Numbered from the stretch's first letter, positions 7,997 through 19,283 are shown. The stretch is 64,000 bases of DNA from CAVSRC01 sp963798195 (GCA_963798195.1 CAWCSF010000010.1:1612001-1676000); one strand, 5' to 3'. Made by a program: numbers and translations. The notes: a model not told the origin generated them from the sequence alone.

Positions 7997-10900
7997 CGCG
8001 GGACGATGACCAAGGGCTGGCCGACCGGCGCCACAGGGGGAGCCCGACGCGGGCGGGCCACCGGAGTTGGGGCCGGCTGCGGCACCGGTGCGATGGTGAG
8101 CGGCTCTACGGTCGCCGTTGAATTGACCGGAGTGATCTCCGCCGCCCGCCGCAGCGCAGGCGCGGAAACCTCGATCGCGTCCGCAGATGAAACGTTCGCC
8201 GCCGCGCGATCGGCAGTCTGTCGTGCCTCCGCTGCCGAGGTTGCGGCGTCGGCGGCTCGGGTAGCGGCGTCACCGGCGGCCGCTTCTGCCGTTTCGGCGC
8301 GAGCACGGGCAGCGCGGACGATCCCTTCCGCCGCGATCCGGGTACGAATGGCGGCGTCGGAAGCCGTCTTGGCCGCATCGTAGGCCGCCTGCTTCGCCGC
8401 CACGGCCTTCGCAGCCGCGGCGGATGCACCTTCTGCGGTGGCGACCCTTGCAGCAGCCGCCTTCGCAGCCGCTTCGGCTTCCGTGCGCGCCGCTGTTGTG
8501 GTCTTCAGCGCATTGACCGCATCGGCCGCGTCTGTCGCCAGCGCCGCAGCCTGCTGCTCCGCGGTCGCCTTCTCCGCCAGTGCCGCGTCCACTGCGGCCC
8601 GCGCATCGGATGCCACCTTGGCAGCCTCGGTAGCGGCACTCGCTGCCTCCGACGCCGCGGCGACTGCCCTGTCGGCGGCGGCTTGCTTGTCGGTCAGCGC
8701 CTTCTGCGCGGCATTGCGGGCATCAGTCGCGTCAGCCAGGCCTGCCAGGGCGGCATTCTTGTTCGAACTCGAACGCGCCGCAGCGTCTAGCGCCTTTTGA
8801 ATATCCTGATCGGCGGAGGCGGCGGCGCTCGCGGTCCTCGCGGCAAGATCCGTCGCGGCGGCCGCAGCCTTTTCGGCCGTTGCCAGCGCAGCTTCCGCTT
8901 CGGAAGCACGTGCGCTGGCAGATGCCGCCAACGCCTCCTTTGCCGTGGCCTGGGCGGCGAGTTGATCGGCAAGGCCCTTGGCGGTCTTCGCTTGCTCCGC
9001 GGCGGCGGCATCGATCGCCCTCAGGCACTGCGATCTGCTCGGCAAATGTCGCAGCCAGTTCGGCATTGCGCCTGGCCGCGTCCGCCGCGGCCTTCGCGTC
9101 CTTGGCGGCAGCCTTGGCATCGGCGAACACCGTCTGGGCAGCATCCCGCCTCACGACCGCGCCGGCGGCAACGTCGGCGGCGGCCTGCGCCGCCTCGTCG
9201 GCGCGCTGCTTTGCCTCGCGGGCGGCATTCACCTTGTCGCCAAGGGTCGTGTCGCTTGTCGCAGCGTCCTTCGATTCGTCCCGCGCGGCTGCCAACGCGT
9301 TTTCCGCCTGGGCCAGCGCCGTCACCGCCCCATCGCGGGCGGCTGCCGCAGCGGCGGCGACCTTGTCGGCTCTATCCTTGCGGTCCGTCGCCGCTGCCGC
9401 GGCAGCCTCCGCCTTGGTGGCGGCGGCAGAGGCCGTCGCCGCGCGCGCGGCCGCGGCCCTCAGAGCCGCCTCGCCGTTGTCCTTGTCGCTGACGGCCTTC
9501 TCGACGGCGGCGCGCGCATCGGCCTCGGACGCGACGGCGAGAACCACTGCCTTGCGCGCATCTTCGGAAGCGTTCGCCAGTGTCGCCTCCTCGGCCACGG
9601 CAGACGCATCGGTATCCTTGGCCGCAGTCAGCGCGGCCGTTGCTTCATTCAGCGTAGCCAGGGCAGCCTTTTCCGCCGCCATGGCGTCGGAAAGGTTCTT
9701 GTCAGCGACATCGGCCTTGGACCGCTCCGCCTTGGCGATGCGCGCGGCTTCTGCGGCGTCCGCGTCAGCGGCGGCCTGCGCAGCCGCCATGCGGTCGGCA
9801 AAAGCGACAAGGGACGCCACCATACGCTGGCGAAGCAATATCTCGCGGTTGGCGTGGAATGCTTCCAGCGCAACTGCGCGGGCAACCGAGGCCGCACGGC
9901 GGGCAGCCTCCCGTTCGGCGGCGATGCGCGCCTGCTCCGCGCGCCAGACAGCGTCCTCGCTCAGGCGGCGCGAAAGGCGGCTCAGCCGTTCCTTCTCAGC
10001 GCGGGTCGCCTGATCGAGGGCGATGATCTCGTTCATGCGCGCCGCTTCACGCTCATTGAGGTATGCAGCGAAGGGCAGCACGTCCACACTGCGTGCTGGT
10101 GACACGATGGGGCCGCGAAAGACGATCCCGGCTTTCGGCGCAACGCCCTGGACCTTGTTGTCCACCGGGTCGAAGGTCAGCGTCCAGTCGCTGTCGAGCG
10201 TCATTGCATTGAGATCGATGACCGCATTTCCGCTAGCCGACAGGCCTTCAGCTTTCACGCCGAGATTCTTCAACCGGACTGCACCGGCGACGATGGCGAA
10301 GGCACCATTGGTCTCGTCGAAGGTCAGGTCGTCTGCGTCGATGCGCTCGCCGAAGCTGATCTTCAGCGCATCCTCGGTGTACTGCTGCCCGAGGTCGGAG
10401 GCGCGCACGAGCTGGCGTACGGCGTTGGGATTGACGTAGCGGGCCTCGCCGTCGTGGATGCCGATGACTCCCCCGCCCGTCATCGTGGAGACGAGTCCGG
10501 TCGGCGAACGGCCGGTCGCCTCGAAATTCGCCGACAGGTCGAGCACGCCGGTCGCCACCGACCGGCCGTCCCGCTTCCAGACGAACGATTCCAGCGCGGC
10601 ACCCTTCAGGTCGAAGCGCGCCGACAGGTTGGCGTTGCCGCCGACATTGTGGATCGACAGTCCGCCGGTGACCGCGCCGCCCGCGATCTGGCCAGCCGTG
10701 AGATCGAGGTCGATCCGCTGCGGCTGCAACGCAAGATCGAACTTCGTCACGGTCAGGCCGAGATCGCCGACGTCGAGGCGATCCGCCGTGACCGCAATCT
10801 TTCCGCTGACGGCGCCGTAGGTCGGCGCAACAAATGCCGTTTTCGACCATGGCGCCGCAGCATCGCCCGTCGGCATCGGCGCGAAGCCAAGGCCGAGGGA

Positions 10901-13402
10901 GGCGAGCCAGCCGAGATCGACATCATCGATGGCGAGATCGCCACCAATGCGCCAGCCGCGGCTGCCGTCCGGAGCAAGCGTAAGCTTGCCGCCGGCGATG
11001 GCCGTGCCGACCGTGCCGCTCGGCCACTCCAGTCCGAGGCCTTCGGGAGACGCGGACAAAGTACCGTCGATGCTGACAGCCGTGCCGACGGCCGCTCCCG
11101 GAATGCCGAGGCCAGCCATGGCGATTAGCGGATCGATGTTGTCTGAACTCAACCCCGCCTTGCCAGCGAAGGACGGCGCCATATTCGCGCCGATGGCGAG
11201 TTTGCCGGAGAGATTGGCTACCAGCCCGGCAACATCCGCGACGACGACCGTGTCGAGACCGTCGGCGGGCACGCCGCTGCCCTGCACCTCAAGATGCGTG
11301 CCACTGTCGTCGGCCGGTGGCGTTGCCGGCATACCGAACTGCCGAGCGAGCGCGGCGGAATCCGGCGAATCGAGCCGCACCGCGATGTTGGCGGGCTTGC
11401 TCCGCCAATCGCTGAAACCGCCAGCGGAGCGCAGCGCCAGGCTGAAGGCTGTGGAGCCAGCCACGCCGTTGTCGACGGTGAACGCGAAACCCGTTCCGCC
11501 GTCCGGTGGCGGCGCGGTGATCTTGGCCGTGACAACCGCCTCTGCCAGAGCCGGCGACGCGATGCGCAGCCACCGCGCCACGCCGCTGTCCGGCCAGAAC
11601 TGATCGGCGATGCGGGCCAGTCCGGTGACAGTCGGCGCATCGAGCGTCGCGTCGAGATGACCGCGCGGATTGTTGCTGACGCTTTCGATGCGCCCGCTAT
11701 TGACCTTGAAACTGGCGCCACCGATGTCGCCGATGGCGAGCTTCACCACCCGCAGTTCGTCGTCGGAATAAGCGGCATCGACCTCGAGGTCGCGCACCTG
11801 GAAATCCTCGAAGGCGAACGCGCCGGCGGAAAGCCGGATCGTGTATTTGTCGGCAAGGGCCGTGGTGCCGGAGAGGTTTCGGCCGGCAAGCAGTTCGGCC
11901 AGCGCCTTGAGCTGCACGAAGTCGATGCGGCTCGCGTTGAGATCGGTGCCCAGTTCACGCGCCCGGTTGCGCTGCACGTCGCCCCACCAGAAACGGCCGG
12001 TAATGGTGGCGTCGCCGATCCGCGCATTGACCTTGTCGACCGCGATACGCCCCGGCGCGATGTCGGCGTGCCCGGCGAGGTCGAACGGCGCCAGCAAGCG
12101 GCCGGAGCCTTCCTGTTCGCGGCCGCGCCACCACGTCGCGAAGGTCGCCGGCTGGTCGACTGCAAGGTGGGCGTCGCCGACGAAGCCGAACTTGTCGGCG
12201 GTCGAAAGCAGGCCGCTGGCTTCAAGTCGGGCCTGCCCCGGCAGGCGGGCCGCCAGACTGGAGATGTGCCAGCCGTTCTGCGCCGGCTCGGCGGCCAGCA
12301 CGACATTTTCGATGACGCGACCGCCGACCACGATAGCCGGAACGTTGAGCGCAATGGTGCCGGGAATATCCGGCACCGGAAGACGGCTCAAGGTCGCTAC
12401 AAAGCTGTCCGTTGCCACCGAGATGTTGACGGGCTCTGTCGGACCGTTGCCAAGCGTGCGGTCGAGATCGATCTGACGCGCCTCCGCCTGAGCACTGAAC
12501 GAAGGCGTCTGCCCGAAGTTCAGGGTGAACCCGCCGGCGACGCTGAATGCGCGCTCGACAGGACCGTTCGACAGAACCGCCTTGGTGATGGCCAGCCGGC
12601 TACCATCGAGTTCGAACGCCCCTTCGCTGCGCCAAGCCGAAGCCGGCGGCCCATCGGCACCCGCGATCTCGTTGAGCACGTATGTGCCGTTGTAGGTCGC
12701 ACCCTTCGCCGGATCGACACCGAGAACACCGTCGACGCCGACCGTCACCGGCCAGCGCGCCGGACTAAAATCAATCTTGGTGCGAATCGTACCGTCGTCG
12801 AGCACGCGGCCGGTCGAGGCGCGGAATTCCACCTGGTTGCCATCATCAAGGTAGAAGCCGTCGATATGCCACGGCCCGGACAAGGCCCGCGCGTTGACGT
12901 CGGCGCTGATGCCGTCGAACTGGAGCGCTATTCCCGCGCGCGCATCGTCATAGAGCAGCGAACCATTGTGAATGGAGACATTGTCGAGGACGACCTTCTC
13001 CGGATCGAACGGTTCGTGCGCCTTGGCGCGCTCCATCCAGGGGATGTTGCCGGTGGCGTCCACCGCAACGTGAACAACCGGCTTCTCAAGCCGCATCGTG
13101 ACGACGCGGAACTCGCCCTGAAGCAGCGGCATCAGTTCGATGACGACTTCGAAGCGGGCGACGTCCATGATGCGCGCGCCGTGCTCATCATCGACCTCGA
13201 CATCGGTGAAGGTCAGCGACGGCGACGGCAGGATCGTCGCCTTGGCGTCACCCGCGACATGCACCCGATGGCCAAGAATCCGCGACGCTTCCGACTCGAA
13301 ATTGGCGCGGTAGTCGTTCCAATTGACAAACCACGGGCCGATCAGCGCCGCGAACAGCGCGATGACGACTGCGCCTCCGAGGATCAGGTAGAGTCTGCTC
13401 AG
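7993..13402 (-). pseudogene. Giant AsmA-family protein with long Ala-rich helical region; one frameshift
   Basis: AsmA proteins are inner-membrane-anchored periplasmic bridges involved in outer-membrane lipid homeostasis. The N-terminus LSRLYLILGGAVVIALFAALIGPW gives one membrane anchor, followed by the AsmA signature (LPSPSLTFTDVEV). The AsmA body spans about residues 1-1110. Residues about 1110-1750 are an almost uninterrupted Ala/Glu/Lys/Asp helix, TolA-like, followed by a Pro-rich tail. No ATG precedes the anchor; the only well-placed start is CTG at 13402 with GGAGG upstream. One extra G in a GGG run (9018-9020) shifts the frame; removing it gives 1802 residues. Probably a sequence error rather than real decay. 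Confidence 0.8.
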
Positions 13403-13437
13403 CGTGGCCTCCGATTACCGATCAATCGTCTGACCGG

Positions 13438-14853
13438 TCAGCCCGGCGCAACGATCTTGCCCGGATTCATGATCCCCCTGGGATCGATGGCCTGTTTGAT
13501 CGCCCGCATGACCTCGAGACCGTGCTGCTGCTCGATTCCGAGGTATTTCATCTTCCCCTGCCCGATGCCGTGTTCGCCCGTGCAGGTTCCTTCCATGGCG
13601 ATGGCCCGCAGGTTGAGCCGCGATATCAGGCCGTCGCAACGCGCCACCTCGTCGCGATCCTCCATGTCGACCAGGATCGTGAGATGGAAATTCCCATCGC
13701 CGACATGGCCGACGATCGGCGCCAGCAGACCGGTCTTCTCGACATCGGCCACCGTATCCATCACGCATTCCGCCAGCCGCGAAATCGGCACGCAGGCGTC
13801 GGTTGCGATTGCCTTGGCGCCCGGCCGCAGCGTGAACGAAGCCCAGTAGGCGTCGTGCCGCGCCTGCCACAGCCTGTTGCGATCCTCGGGCTTCACCGCA
13901 TAGACGAACGCGCCGCCGCCGAACTCGCCGGCGATCTCCCCGAAGGCTTCCGCCTGCTCCTTCACGGAGTTGGGACTGCCGTGCAGTTCCACGAAGAGGT
14001 GCGGTTTCTCCGGCAGATCGAGCTTTGCGTAAGTATTGCAGGCTTTCACCATCAAGGCGTCGACAAGTTCGATGCGCGCGACGGGGATACCGCTCTGGAT
14101 GGTCAAGATTGTGGCGTTGCAGGCCCCCTCGATACTGTCGAACGGCACGACTCCGCCGGCAATGGTCTCGGGAATGCCGTGCAGGCGCAGGACCAACTCC
14201 GTAATAATGCCGAGCGTACCTTCCGACCCAACGATCAGGCGGGTGAGATCGTAGCCAGCGGAGGATTTCTTCGCCCGGTTGCCGGTCTTGACCACCGTGC
14301 CGTCCGGCATGACGGCCGTAAGGCTGATGACGTTGTCGCGCATGGTGCCGTAGCGAACGGCATTGGTGCCCGAGGCGCGCGTCGCCGCCATCCCGCCGAG
14401 CGAAGCATCGGCGCCGGGATCGATCGGGAAAAACAGGCCCTGATCGCGGAGGTGATCGTTGAGCTGCTTCCGCGTTACGCCAGGCTGGACGACGACATCG
14501 AGATCTTCTGCGTGGACGGCGAGAATGCGGTTCATCCGGCTCATGTCGACGCACACGCCGCCGAACGGCGCGTTGACGTGCCCTTCCAGCGACGAACCCA
14601 CGCCGAAGGCGATGATCGGCACGCTGTGGGTGTCGCAAATGCGGACGATATCGACCACCTCGTCGGTCGATTCCGCAAACACGACCGCATCCGGCGGCTG
14701 GTTCACGAGCCACGTGGTCTGGTGCCCGTGCTGGCGCCGAACAGCCTCCGAATCGGCAAAGCGGTCGCCGAAGCGCTGCCGCAGGATCGGCAGGGCAACG
14801 GCAATGCCGGCGTCGTTTCGCGCCGCTGCACCGACCGCCAGCTGAACCGTCAT
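13438..14853 (-). CDS. FAD-linked D-lactate dehydrogenase / glycolate oxidase GlcD-like
   Basis: 471-residue flavoprotein of the VAO/PCMH superfamily. The FAD-binding half contains PPDAVVFAESTDEVVDIVRIC, GVGSSLEGHVNAPFGGV and GADASLGGMAATRASGTNAVRYG. The C-terminal half has VGHVGDGNFHL and TCTGEHGIGQGK, which are strongly conserved in D-lactate dehydrogenase (cytochrome) and GlcD. Expected to oxidise D-lactate or a related 2-hydroxyacid and feed the respiratory chain. The start MTVQLAVG was chosen over an upstream frame because family homology begins just after it. Confidence 0.88.
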   Translation of the reverse strand: MTVQLAVGAAARNDAGIAVALPILRQRFGDRFADSEAVRRQHGHQTTWLVNQPPDAVVFAESTDEVVDIVRICDTHSVPIIAFGVGSSLEGHVNAPFGGVCVDMSRMNRILAVHAEDLDVVVQPGVTRKQLNDHLRDQGLFFPIDPGADASLGGMAATRASGTNAVRYGTMRDNVISLTAVMPDGTVVKTGNRAKKSSAGYDLTRLIVGSEGTLGIITELVLRLHGIPETIAGGVVPFDSIEGACNATILTIQSGIPVARIELVDALMVKACNTYAKLDLPEKPHLFVELHGSPNSVKEQAEAFGEIAGEFGGGAFVYAVKPEDRNRLWQARHDAYWASFTLRPGAKAIATDACVPISRLAECVMDTVADVEKTGLLAPIVGHVGDGNFHLTILVDMEDRDEVARCDGLISRLNLRAIAMEGTCTGEHGIGQGKMKYLGIEQQHGLEVMRAIKQAIDPRGIMNPGKIVAPG

Positions 14854-15023
14854 TGTTCCAACGACTCCCGAAGCATGCGCTGAATCCTGCCGACAACGTA
14901 TCAAATGGCGGTGGGCAGCCAAAGGGCTCATATGGGGCATCCTGCGGCAAGAAACGGAATGAAACCGGGCTTCGCGACCACTATGGTGCCGGGCCGCCAC
15001 CTCCCGCCCCGTTTGGAACCCGC

Positions 15024-15956
15024 ATGCCACCCGCCATCAACCGAACCATGACGCCTGCCGAATGGGGGCTTCTCGTCACCCTGGCCGTGCTCTGGGGCGG
15101 CTCGTATTTCTACAACGCCATCGCGGTAAAGGCTTTGCCGCCCCTCTCCATCGTGACCTTCCGCGTCGTTCTGGGCGGCCTGCTGCTCTACCTGATCGTA
15201 CGCAGCACCGGCGCACGCATGCCCCGCAACCTGACAGCCTGGACCGGCTACTTCATCATGGGCTTCCTCAATAACGTGGTGCCCTTCAGCCTGATCGCCT
15301 GGGCGCAGGGGCATGTGGCGAGCGGCCTCGCCGCAGTCCTGAATGCTACGACGCCGCTTTTCGCGGTGGTGCTGGCGAACTACCTCACCACCGACGAGCG
15401 CATGACGCCCGCGCGGGTGGCCGGGGTCATCATCGGTTTCATCGGCGTGGTGGTGATGATCGGGCCGGACGCGCTGGGCGGCTTCGACGTCAACCTGCTG
15501 GCGGAACTGGCGCTGCTACTCGCCTCGGTGTTCTACGCGCTGTCGCCGATCTACGCCCGGCGTTTCAGCCGGTCGGGCCAGGCGCCGCTGGTCTCGGCCG
15601 CCGGGCAGTTCGCCGCGGCATCGGTAATGATGCTGCCGCTGGCGATTTTCATCGACCAGCCGTGGACACTGCCGATGCCCGGCGCCGGCGTGTGGGCAGC
15701 GCTGATAGCGCTGGCGGTGCTCTCCTCGGCGGTCGCCTACATCATCTACTACCGCATCCTGTCGACGGCCGGCGCTGTGAACCTGATGCTGGTCACATTC
15801 CTGGTGCCGGTGAGCGCCATCCTGCTCGGCGCGATCATCCTGCACGAGCGACTGGGGCTGAACCATTTCGCCGGCATGGCGCTGATCGGCCTCGGACTGG
15901 CGGCGATCGACGGACGACCGCTTCGCCTGATCGGGCTCAATCGCGCTCAGGCGTAG
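15024..15956 (+). CDS. EamA/DMT-family transporter
   Basis: 310 residues with about ten hydrophobic helices in two EamA repeats (first WGLLVTLAVLWGGSYFYNAIAVK; second AELALLLASVFYALSPIYARR). The C-terminal NHFAGMALIGLGLAAID is typical of the family. Such proteins export amino acids or metabolites; the substrate is unknown. It is divergent from the D-lactate dehydrogenase gene and convergent with clcA, overlapping its stop by 10 bases. An alternative start lies at 15048 (MTPAEWG). Confidence 0.88.
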   Translation: MPPAINRTMTPAEWGLLVTLAVLWGGSYFYNAIAVKALPPLSIVTFRVVLGGLLLYLIVRSTGARMPRNLTAWTGYFIMGFLNNVVPFSLIAWAQGHVASGLAAVLNATTPLFAVVLANYLTTDERMTPARVAGVIIGFIGVVVMIGPDALGGFDVNLLAELALLLASVFYALSPIYARRFSRSGQAPLVSAAGQFAAASVMMLPLAIFIDQPWTLPMPGAGVWAALIALAVLSSAVAYIIYYRILSTAGAVNLMLVTFLVPVSAILLGAIILHERLGLNHFAGMALIGLGLAAIDGRPLRLIGLNRAQA

Positions 15957-17755
15957 TGGTTGGCGATCACGGAATTGGCGATCTCCGACGCGGCGATGAC
16001 GCCGACGACATCCTCGGCCTTGGGGATGCGAGCGCGACCGCTGACGACGATGGCGAGCGAGCGGCCGCGCCGGTTCATGCGGGTAATGATCGTGTTGAGG
16101 ATCGAGGTCTCCGGCGCGATCACGTAATCCTCGGCGGTCACCAACTCCAGTGTCTGCCCGGAGTAGCGGTCCGGCGCGTAGGACCCGGCGGTGAGCCGAG
16201 CGACGCCGGCAATACGCGGCCCGTCGGCGACGATGATGTGCGCGGCCGGGCGCGCGGCTATAGCCGAGAGCGCATCGGCGATGCTGGTCTGCATCGGCAG
16301 GACGACGAAATCCCTGTTCATCAGCTCGCGCGCCTGGCGCACCAGGTACATGTTGGTGTGGCGGATAGTCGGGATCGGCTGGCCGCGATGGCGCAGCTTG
16401 ATGGTGTAGATATTCTCCGTGATGAGTGCGCGGCGGACGCCGGTGGCGAGCGCCACGGCGAGCACCAGCGGGACGATGACGTTGTAGTCCCGTGTCATCT
16501 CGAAAATCATGACGATGGCCGTCATCGAGGCTCCGGTTGCGCCGCCGACGATGGCGCCCATGCCGACGACGGCGAACTCGATTACCGAGAAGCCCGACTG
16601 CGGGAACAGGATGTTGCCGAGGGCGCCGAAAGACGCGCCCAGCGTCGCACCGATGAAGAGCGACGGCGAGAAAACGCCGCCCGACGCGCCAGAACCCAGA
16701 CTGACCGAGGTGGCGAAGATCTTGCCGAGGAAGAGCGCGGCGAGGAGCGCGACACCGACGATGCTGCCGTTCAGGATCGCCTGGATGGTGGCGTAGCCGA
16801 CGCCGGAGGTGTGCGGATGACCAGTGGTCAGCTCGAAGGCATAGAACAGCACGCCGATCATCAGCATGCCGATGATGTTCTGCGTGTAGGCGTTGCCGGG
16901 AAGCTTGGGGAAGATGTCCTCGCACCAGGCGAGGAAGCGGATGAAGCCCCACGAGGCGACACCGGCGGCAACGCCGAGCAGGGCGAAACCCACGAAGATG
17001 ATCGGATTGTCGATCGAGAAGGCGCCGGGAAACGAGGCATCGGGCACCAGGAACGCCGGATCGAGGCCGAAGACATAGCGGCCGATGGAGGTGGCGGTGG
17101 TGGTCGCCACCACGACTGGCAGGAAGGTCCGGTTGCTGACCTCCGGCAGGAGAAGCTCGACCGCGAAGAGCACGCCGCCGAGCGGCGTGTTGAAGGTGGC
17201 CGCGATGCCGGCCCCCGCCCCGGCGGAGAGCAGCGTGATCTTCTGCCAGCGGGCGAGATGAAGCAGCCGCGCCATCGTAGAGCCGAAAGATGCGCCAATC
17301 TGGATGATCGGCCCCTCGCGGCCTACCGAGGCGCCGGAGCCGATGGAGATGGCCGAAGCGATCGACTTCACGATCGCGACGATGCCGCGCACGTTCCCCT
17401 TGTTGTGATAGACGGCATACATCACCTCCGGCACGCCGTGGCCCTTGGCTTCCGGCGCGAAGGTCTGCACCAGCCACACCACGATGAGGCCGCCGATGAC
17501 CGGTGCCAGGATGATGGCCGGGCCCCAGGGGGTCGCCGCATCGAACTGGTTGGCGTCGTAGAAAAAGCCGATCTTGCCGAGGAAGAAGAGGTTGTGCACC
17601 GCCGAGATCATGGCGCGGAAGACGACCGCGCCGAGCGCCGCGACGACGCCGATGACGAAGGCGAGCAGGACCAGCACCGGGAGCGACAGAGTGCGGTCCT
17701 CGCCGGCAAACTCCGCGGGCGCGGCTGCCGGAGGGGTTGCTGTGGCGTCGGTCAT
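15947..17755 (-). CDS. ClC-family chloride channel/transporter with CBS pair
   Basis: 602 residues. The ClC core occupies about residues 30-440 and carries the three selectivity signatures GSGASVG, GREGP (with the gating glutamate) and GSGASGGVFSPSLFIGA. The C-terminal 130 residues form two CBS domains (ELMNRDFVVLPMQTSI; TAEDYVIAPETSILNTI). It probably works as a Cl-/H+ exchanger or anion channel regulated by nucleotide binding to the CBS pair. The start MTDATATPP at 17755 excludes a long upstream open frame that is antisense to the Crp gene. Confidence 0.92.
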   Translation of the reverse strand: MTDATATPPAAAPAEFAGEDRTLSLPVLVLLAFVIGVVAALGAVVFRAMISAVHNLFFLGKIGFFYDANQFDAATPWGPAIILAPVIGGLIVVWLVQTFAPEAKGHGVPEVMYAVYHNKGNVRGIVAIVKSIASAISIGSGASVGREGPIIQIGASFGSTMARLLHLARWQKITLLSAGAGAGIAATFNTPLGGVLFAVELLLPEVSNRTFLPVVVATTTATSIGRYVFGLDPAFLVPDASFPGAFSIDNPIIFVGFALLGVAAGVASWGFIRFLAWCEDIFPKLPGNAYTQNIIGMLMIGVLFYAFELTTGHPHTSGVGYATIQAILNGSIVGVALLAALFLGKIFATSVSLGSGASGGVFSPSLFIGATLGASFGALGNILFPQSGFSVIEFAVVGMGAIVGGATGASMTAIVMIFEMTRDYNVIVPLVLAVALATGVRRALITENIYTIKLRHRGQPIPTIRHTNMYLVRQARELMNRDFVVLPMQTSIADALSAIAARPAAHIIVADGPRIAGVARLTAGSYAPDRYSGQTLELVTAEDYVIAPETSILNTIITRMNRRGRSLAIVVSGRARIPKAEDVVGVIAASEIANSVIANHYA

Positions 17756-17980
17756 GGTGGCTGGAGTCGCAGGTCGGCGGGACGTGTGGTCGTCCTGCAC
17801 CCTTGAGCCGGCGAGGTCAAGGATGGCGCGCTGCGCGAATGGGCGCACGGGTTCCGTGCATGGAACCCGGCGGCGGTCCGAGCGTTGACCCGTCAATCCA
17901 CATCCGAGGCCGATCGAGGCGACGTGGCGGCCCTCCCCCGCGCCGGCGCAGCTTCTGCAGCCGCAGTCCGCGAGGACAAG

Positions 17981-18718
17981 ATGCAATCCGACGAAACCGA
18001 ATTCGACGCCCTGAAGCGCGCCCTCTCGCGCCGCGACGACCTGCCGGCCGACGAAGCCGCGCTGCTCGATCGCCTGCCCCGGCGGCTGCACGTCTATGGC
18101 CGTGGCGATGAGATCGTGCCGCCCGGATCGCGTCCGCAGGAAAGCTGCCTGATGCTGTCCGGCTATTCGGCCCGGGCGGTCTTCCTCGAGGACGGCGGCC
18201 GCCAGCTCACGGCCATCCATGTCGCCGGCGACTTCGTCGACCTGCACGCGCTCCTGCTCAAGACCGTCGACCACGGCGTGGTGGCGCTCGCCCCCTGCCG
18301 GGTGGCCTTCGTGGCGCACGAGTACCTTATCGAGATCACGCAGAAGGCGCCGCACCTCACCCGGCTCCTGTGGCTCTCCACGGTGATCGACGCCTCCATC
18401 ACCGGCGAGTGGATCGCCGGCCTCGGCCGGCGAAGCGCCATCGCCAACCTCGCCCACCTCCTCTGCGAGATCTATGTACGGCTGACCATCGTCGATCTGG
18501 CGAGCGACTGCCGCTTCGCCTTCCCCGTGACGCAGAGCAACCTCGCCGACATGCTGGGCATGTCGCTGGTGCACCTGGGCCGCACGCTGGGACTGCTGCG
18601 CCGGACCGGCCTCATCGTCTGGGACGACGGCATGGTCACCATCACCGATTTCGACGCGCTGGCCGAATTCTGCAACTTCGATACGGGTTATCTGAACCTC
18701 ATCAAGGAGCCGCGCTGA
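17981..18718 (+). CDS. Crp/Fnr-family transcriptional regulator
   Basis: 245 residues. The N-terminal cyclic-nucleotide-binding-like beta barrel covers about residues 30-140 (VYGRGDEIVPPGSRPQESC, LTAIHVAGDFVDL). The C-terminal winged helix (about 165-235) has the recognition helix region TQSNLADMLGMSLVHLGRTL. There are no Fnr-type clustered N-terminal cysteines, so it is not an iron-sulfur oxygen sensor. The start ATG 17981 has GAGG 6 bases upstream; an in-frame TTG at 17885 would add 32 low-complexity residues. Divergent from clcA, so it may share a 225-base control region with it. Confidence 0.9.
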   Translation: MQSDETEFDALKRALSRRDDLPADEAALLDRLPRRLHVYGRGDEIVPPGSRPQESCLMLSGYSARAVFLEDGGRQLTAIHVAGDFVDLHALLLKTVDHGVVALAPCRVAFVAHEYLIEITQKAPHLTRLLWLSTVIDASITGEWIAGLGRRSAIANLAHLLCEIYVRLTIVDLASDCRFAFPVTQSNLADMLGMSLVHLGRTLGLLRRTGLIVWDDGMVTITDFDALAEFCNFDTGYLNLIKEPR

Positions 18719-19283
18719 ACCGAACACGCTTTCCCGTTTCCACGACCGGTCCCGGCCTGGAGCATGATCCTTCTCTGTTGATCCTTCGTCCGAAGACGAA
18801 GGGGTGGCGGGCGCTCGAAGAGTGCCTGCTCGGGTAGTCCGTTTATGGCGCTCGTCCGAGCGCCCGCCGCGACGATTTTCAACCTCCACGCTCGCGCTCC
18901 ACCGGGTGAACGGTACGCTTCCGGTTCATCACCGGACCGCTGCCTGGCCCTCCGCCCAAGTCACGAGCGAAGTTCTCAACCCACCCGGCTTAAGGTGGAC
19001 CACTGCCACAGCCGGTCGTATTGCCGGCGGACGAGCATTGCAGAGGCGTCCCGGGGCACAGGGTTGCGAACCCAGCCGGCTCGGGTTCCCCCTCACCGGC
19101 GCCCTCAATCAGGAGGGCAGCCGCAGGCGCCGCACCAACCGACACCGGACAACACCCGGTATCGGCCACTCCCCGAAAAGAGTCCGCCCCACGCATCAGA
19201 CGCCTCTAGAGCGCGCCCCTTCGCGGGCGGGGATGCGAGGATCATCTCATGGGATCTGGCGAGGGGGATTACTTTTATCTTAT

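Noticed and set aside
9016..9022. Programmed frameshifting in the AsmA-like gene
   Set aside because: There is no slippery heptamer or downstream structure of a known type, and three other genes show the same kind of +1 break, which favours indel errors.
8797..10102. Several Ala/Arg-rich plus-strand frames opposite the helical region
   Set aside because: They arise from GC-rich Ala codons on the other strand and show no start signal or domain.
11294..13849. 851-codon open frame antisense to the AsmA-like gene
   Set aside because: It crosses from the AsmA gene into the D-lactate dehydrogenase gene in antisense and has no recognisable domain.
15662..17806. Long plus-strand open frame opposite the ClC gene
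   Set aside because: Asp/Arg/Gly-rich shadow composition and no ribosome site; the ClC reading frame has all its signatures.
17885..17980. TTG start 32 codons upstream for the Crp/Fnr regulator
   Set aside because: The added residues are low complexity and there is no ribosome site; ATG 17981 has GAGG at proper spacing.
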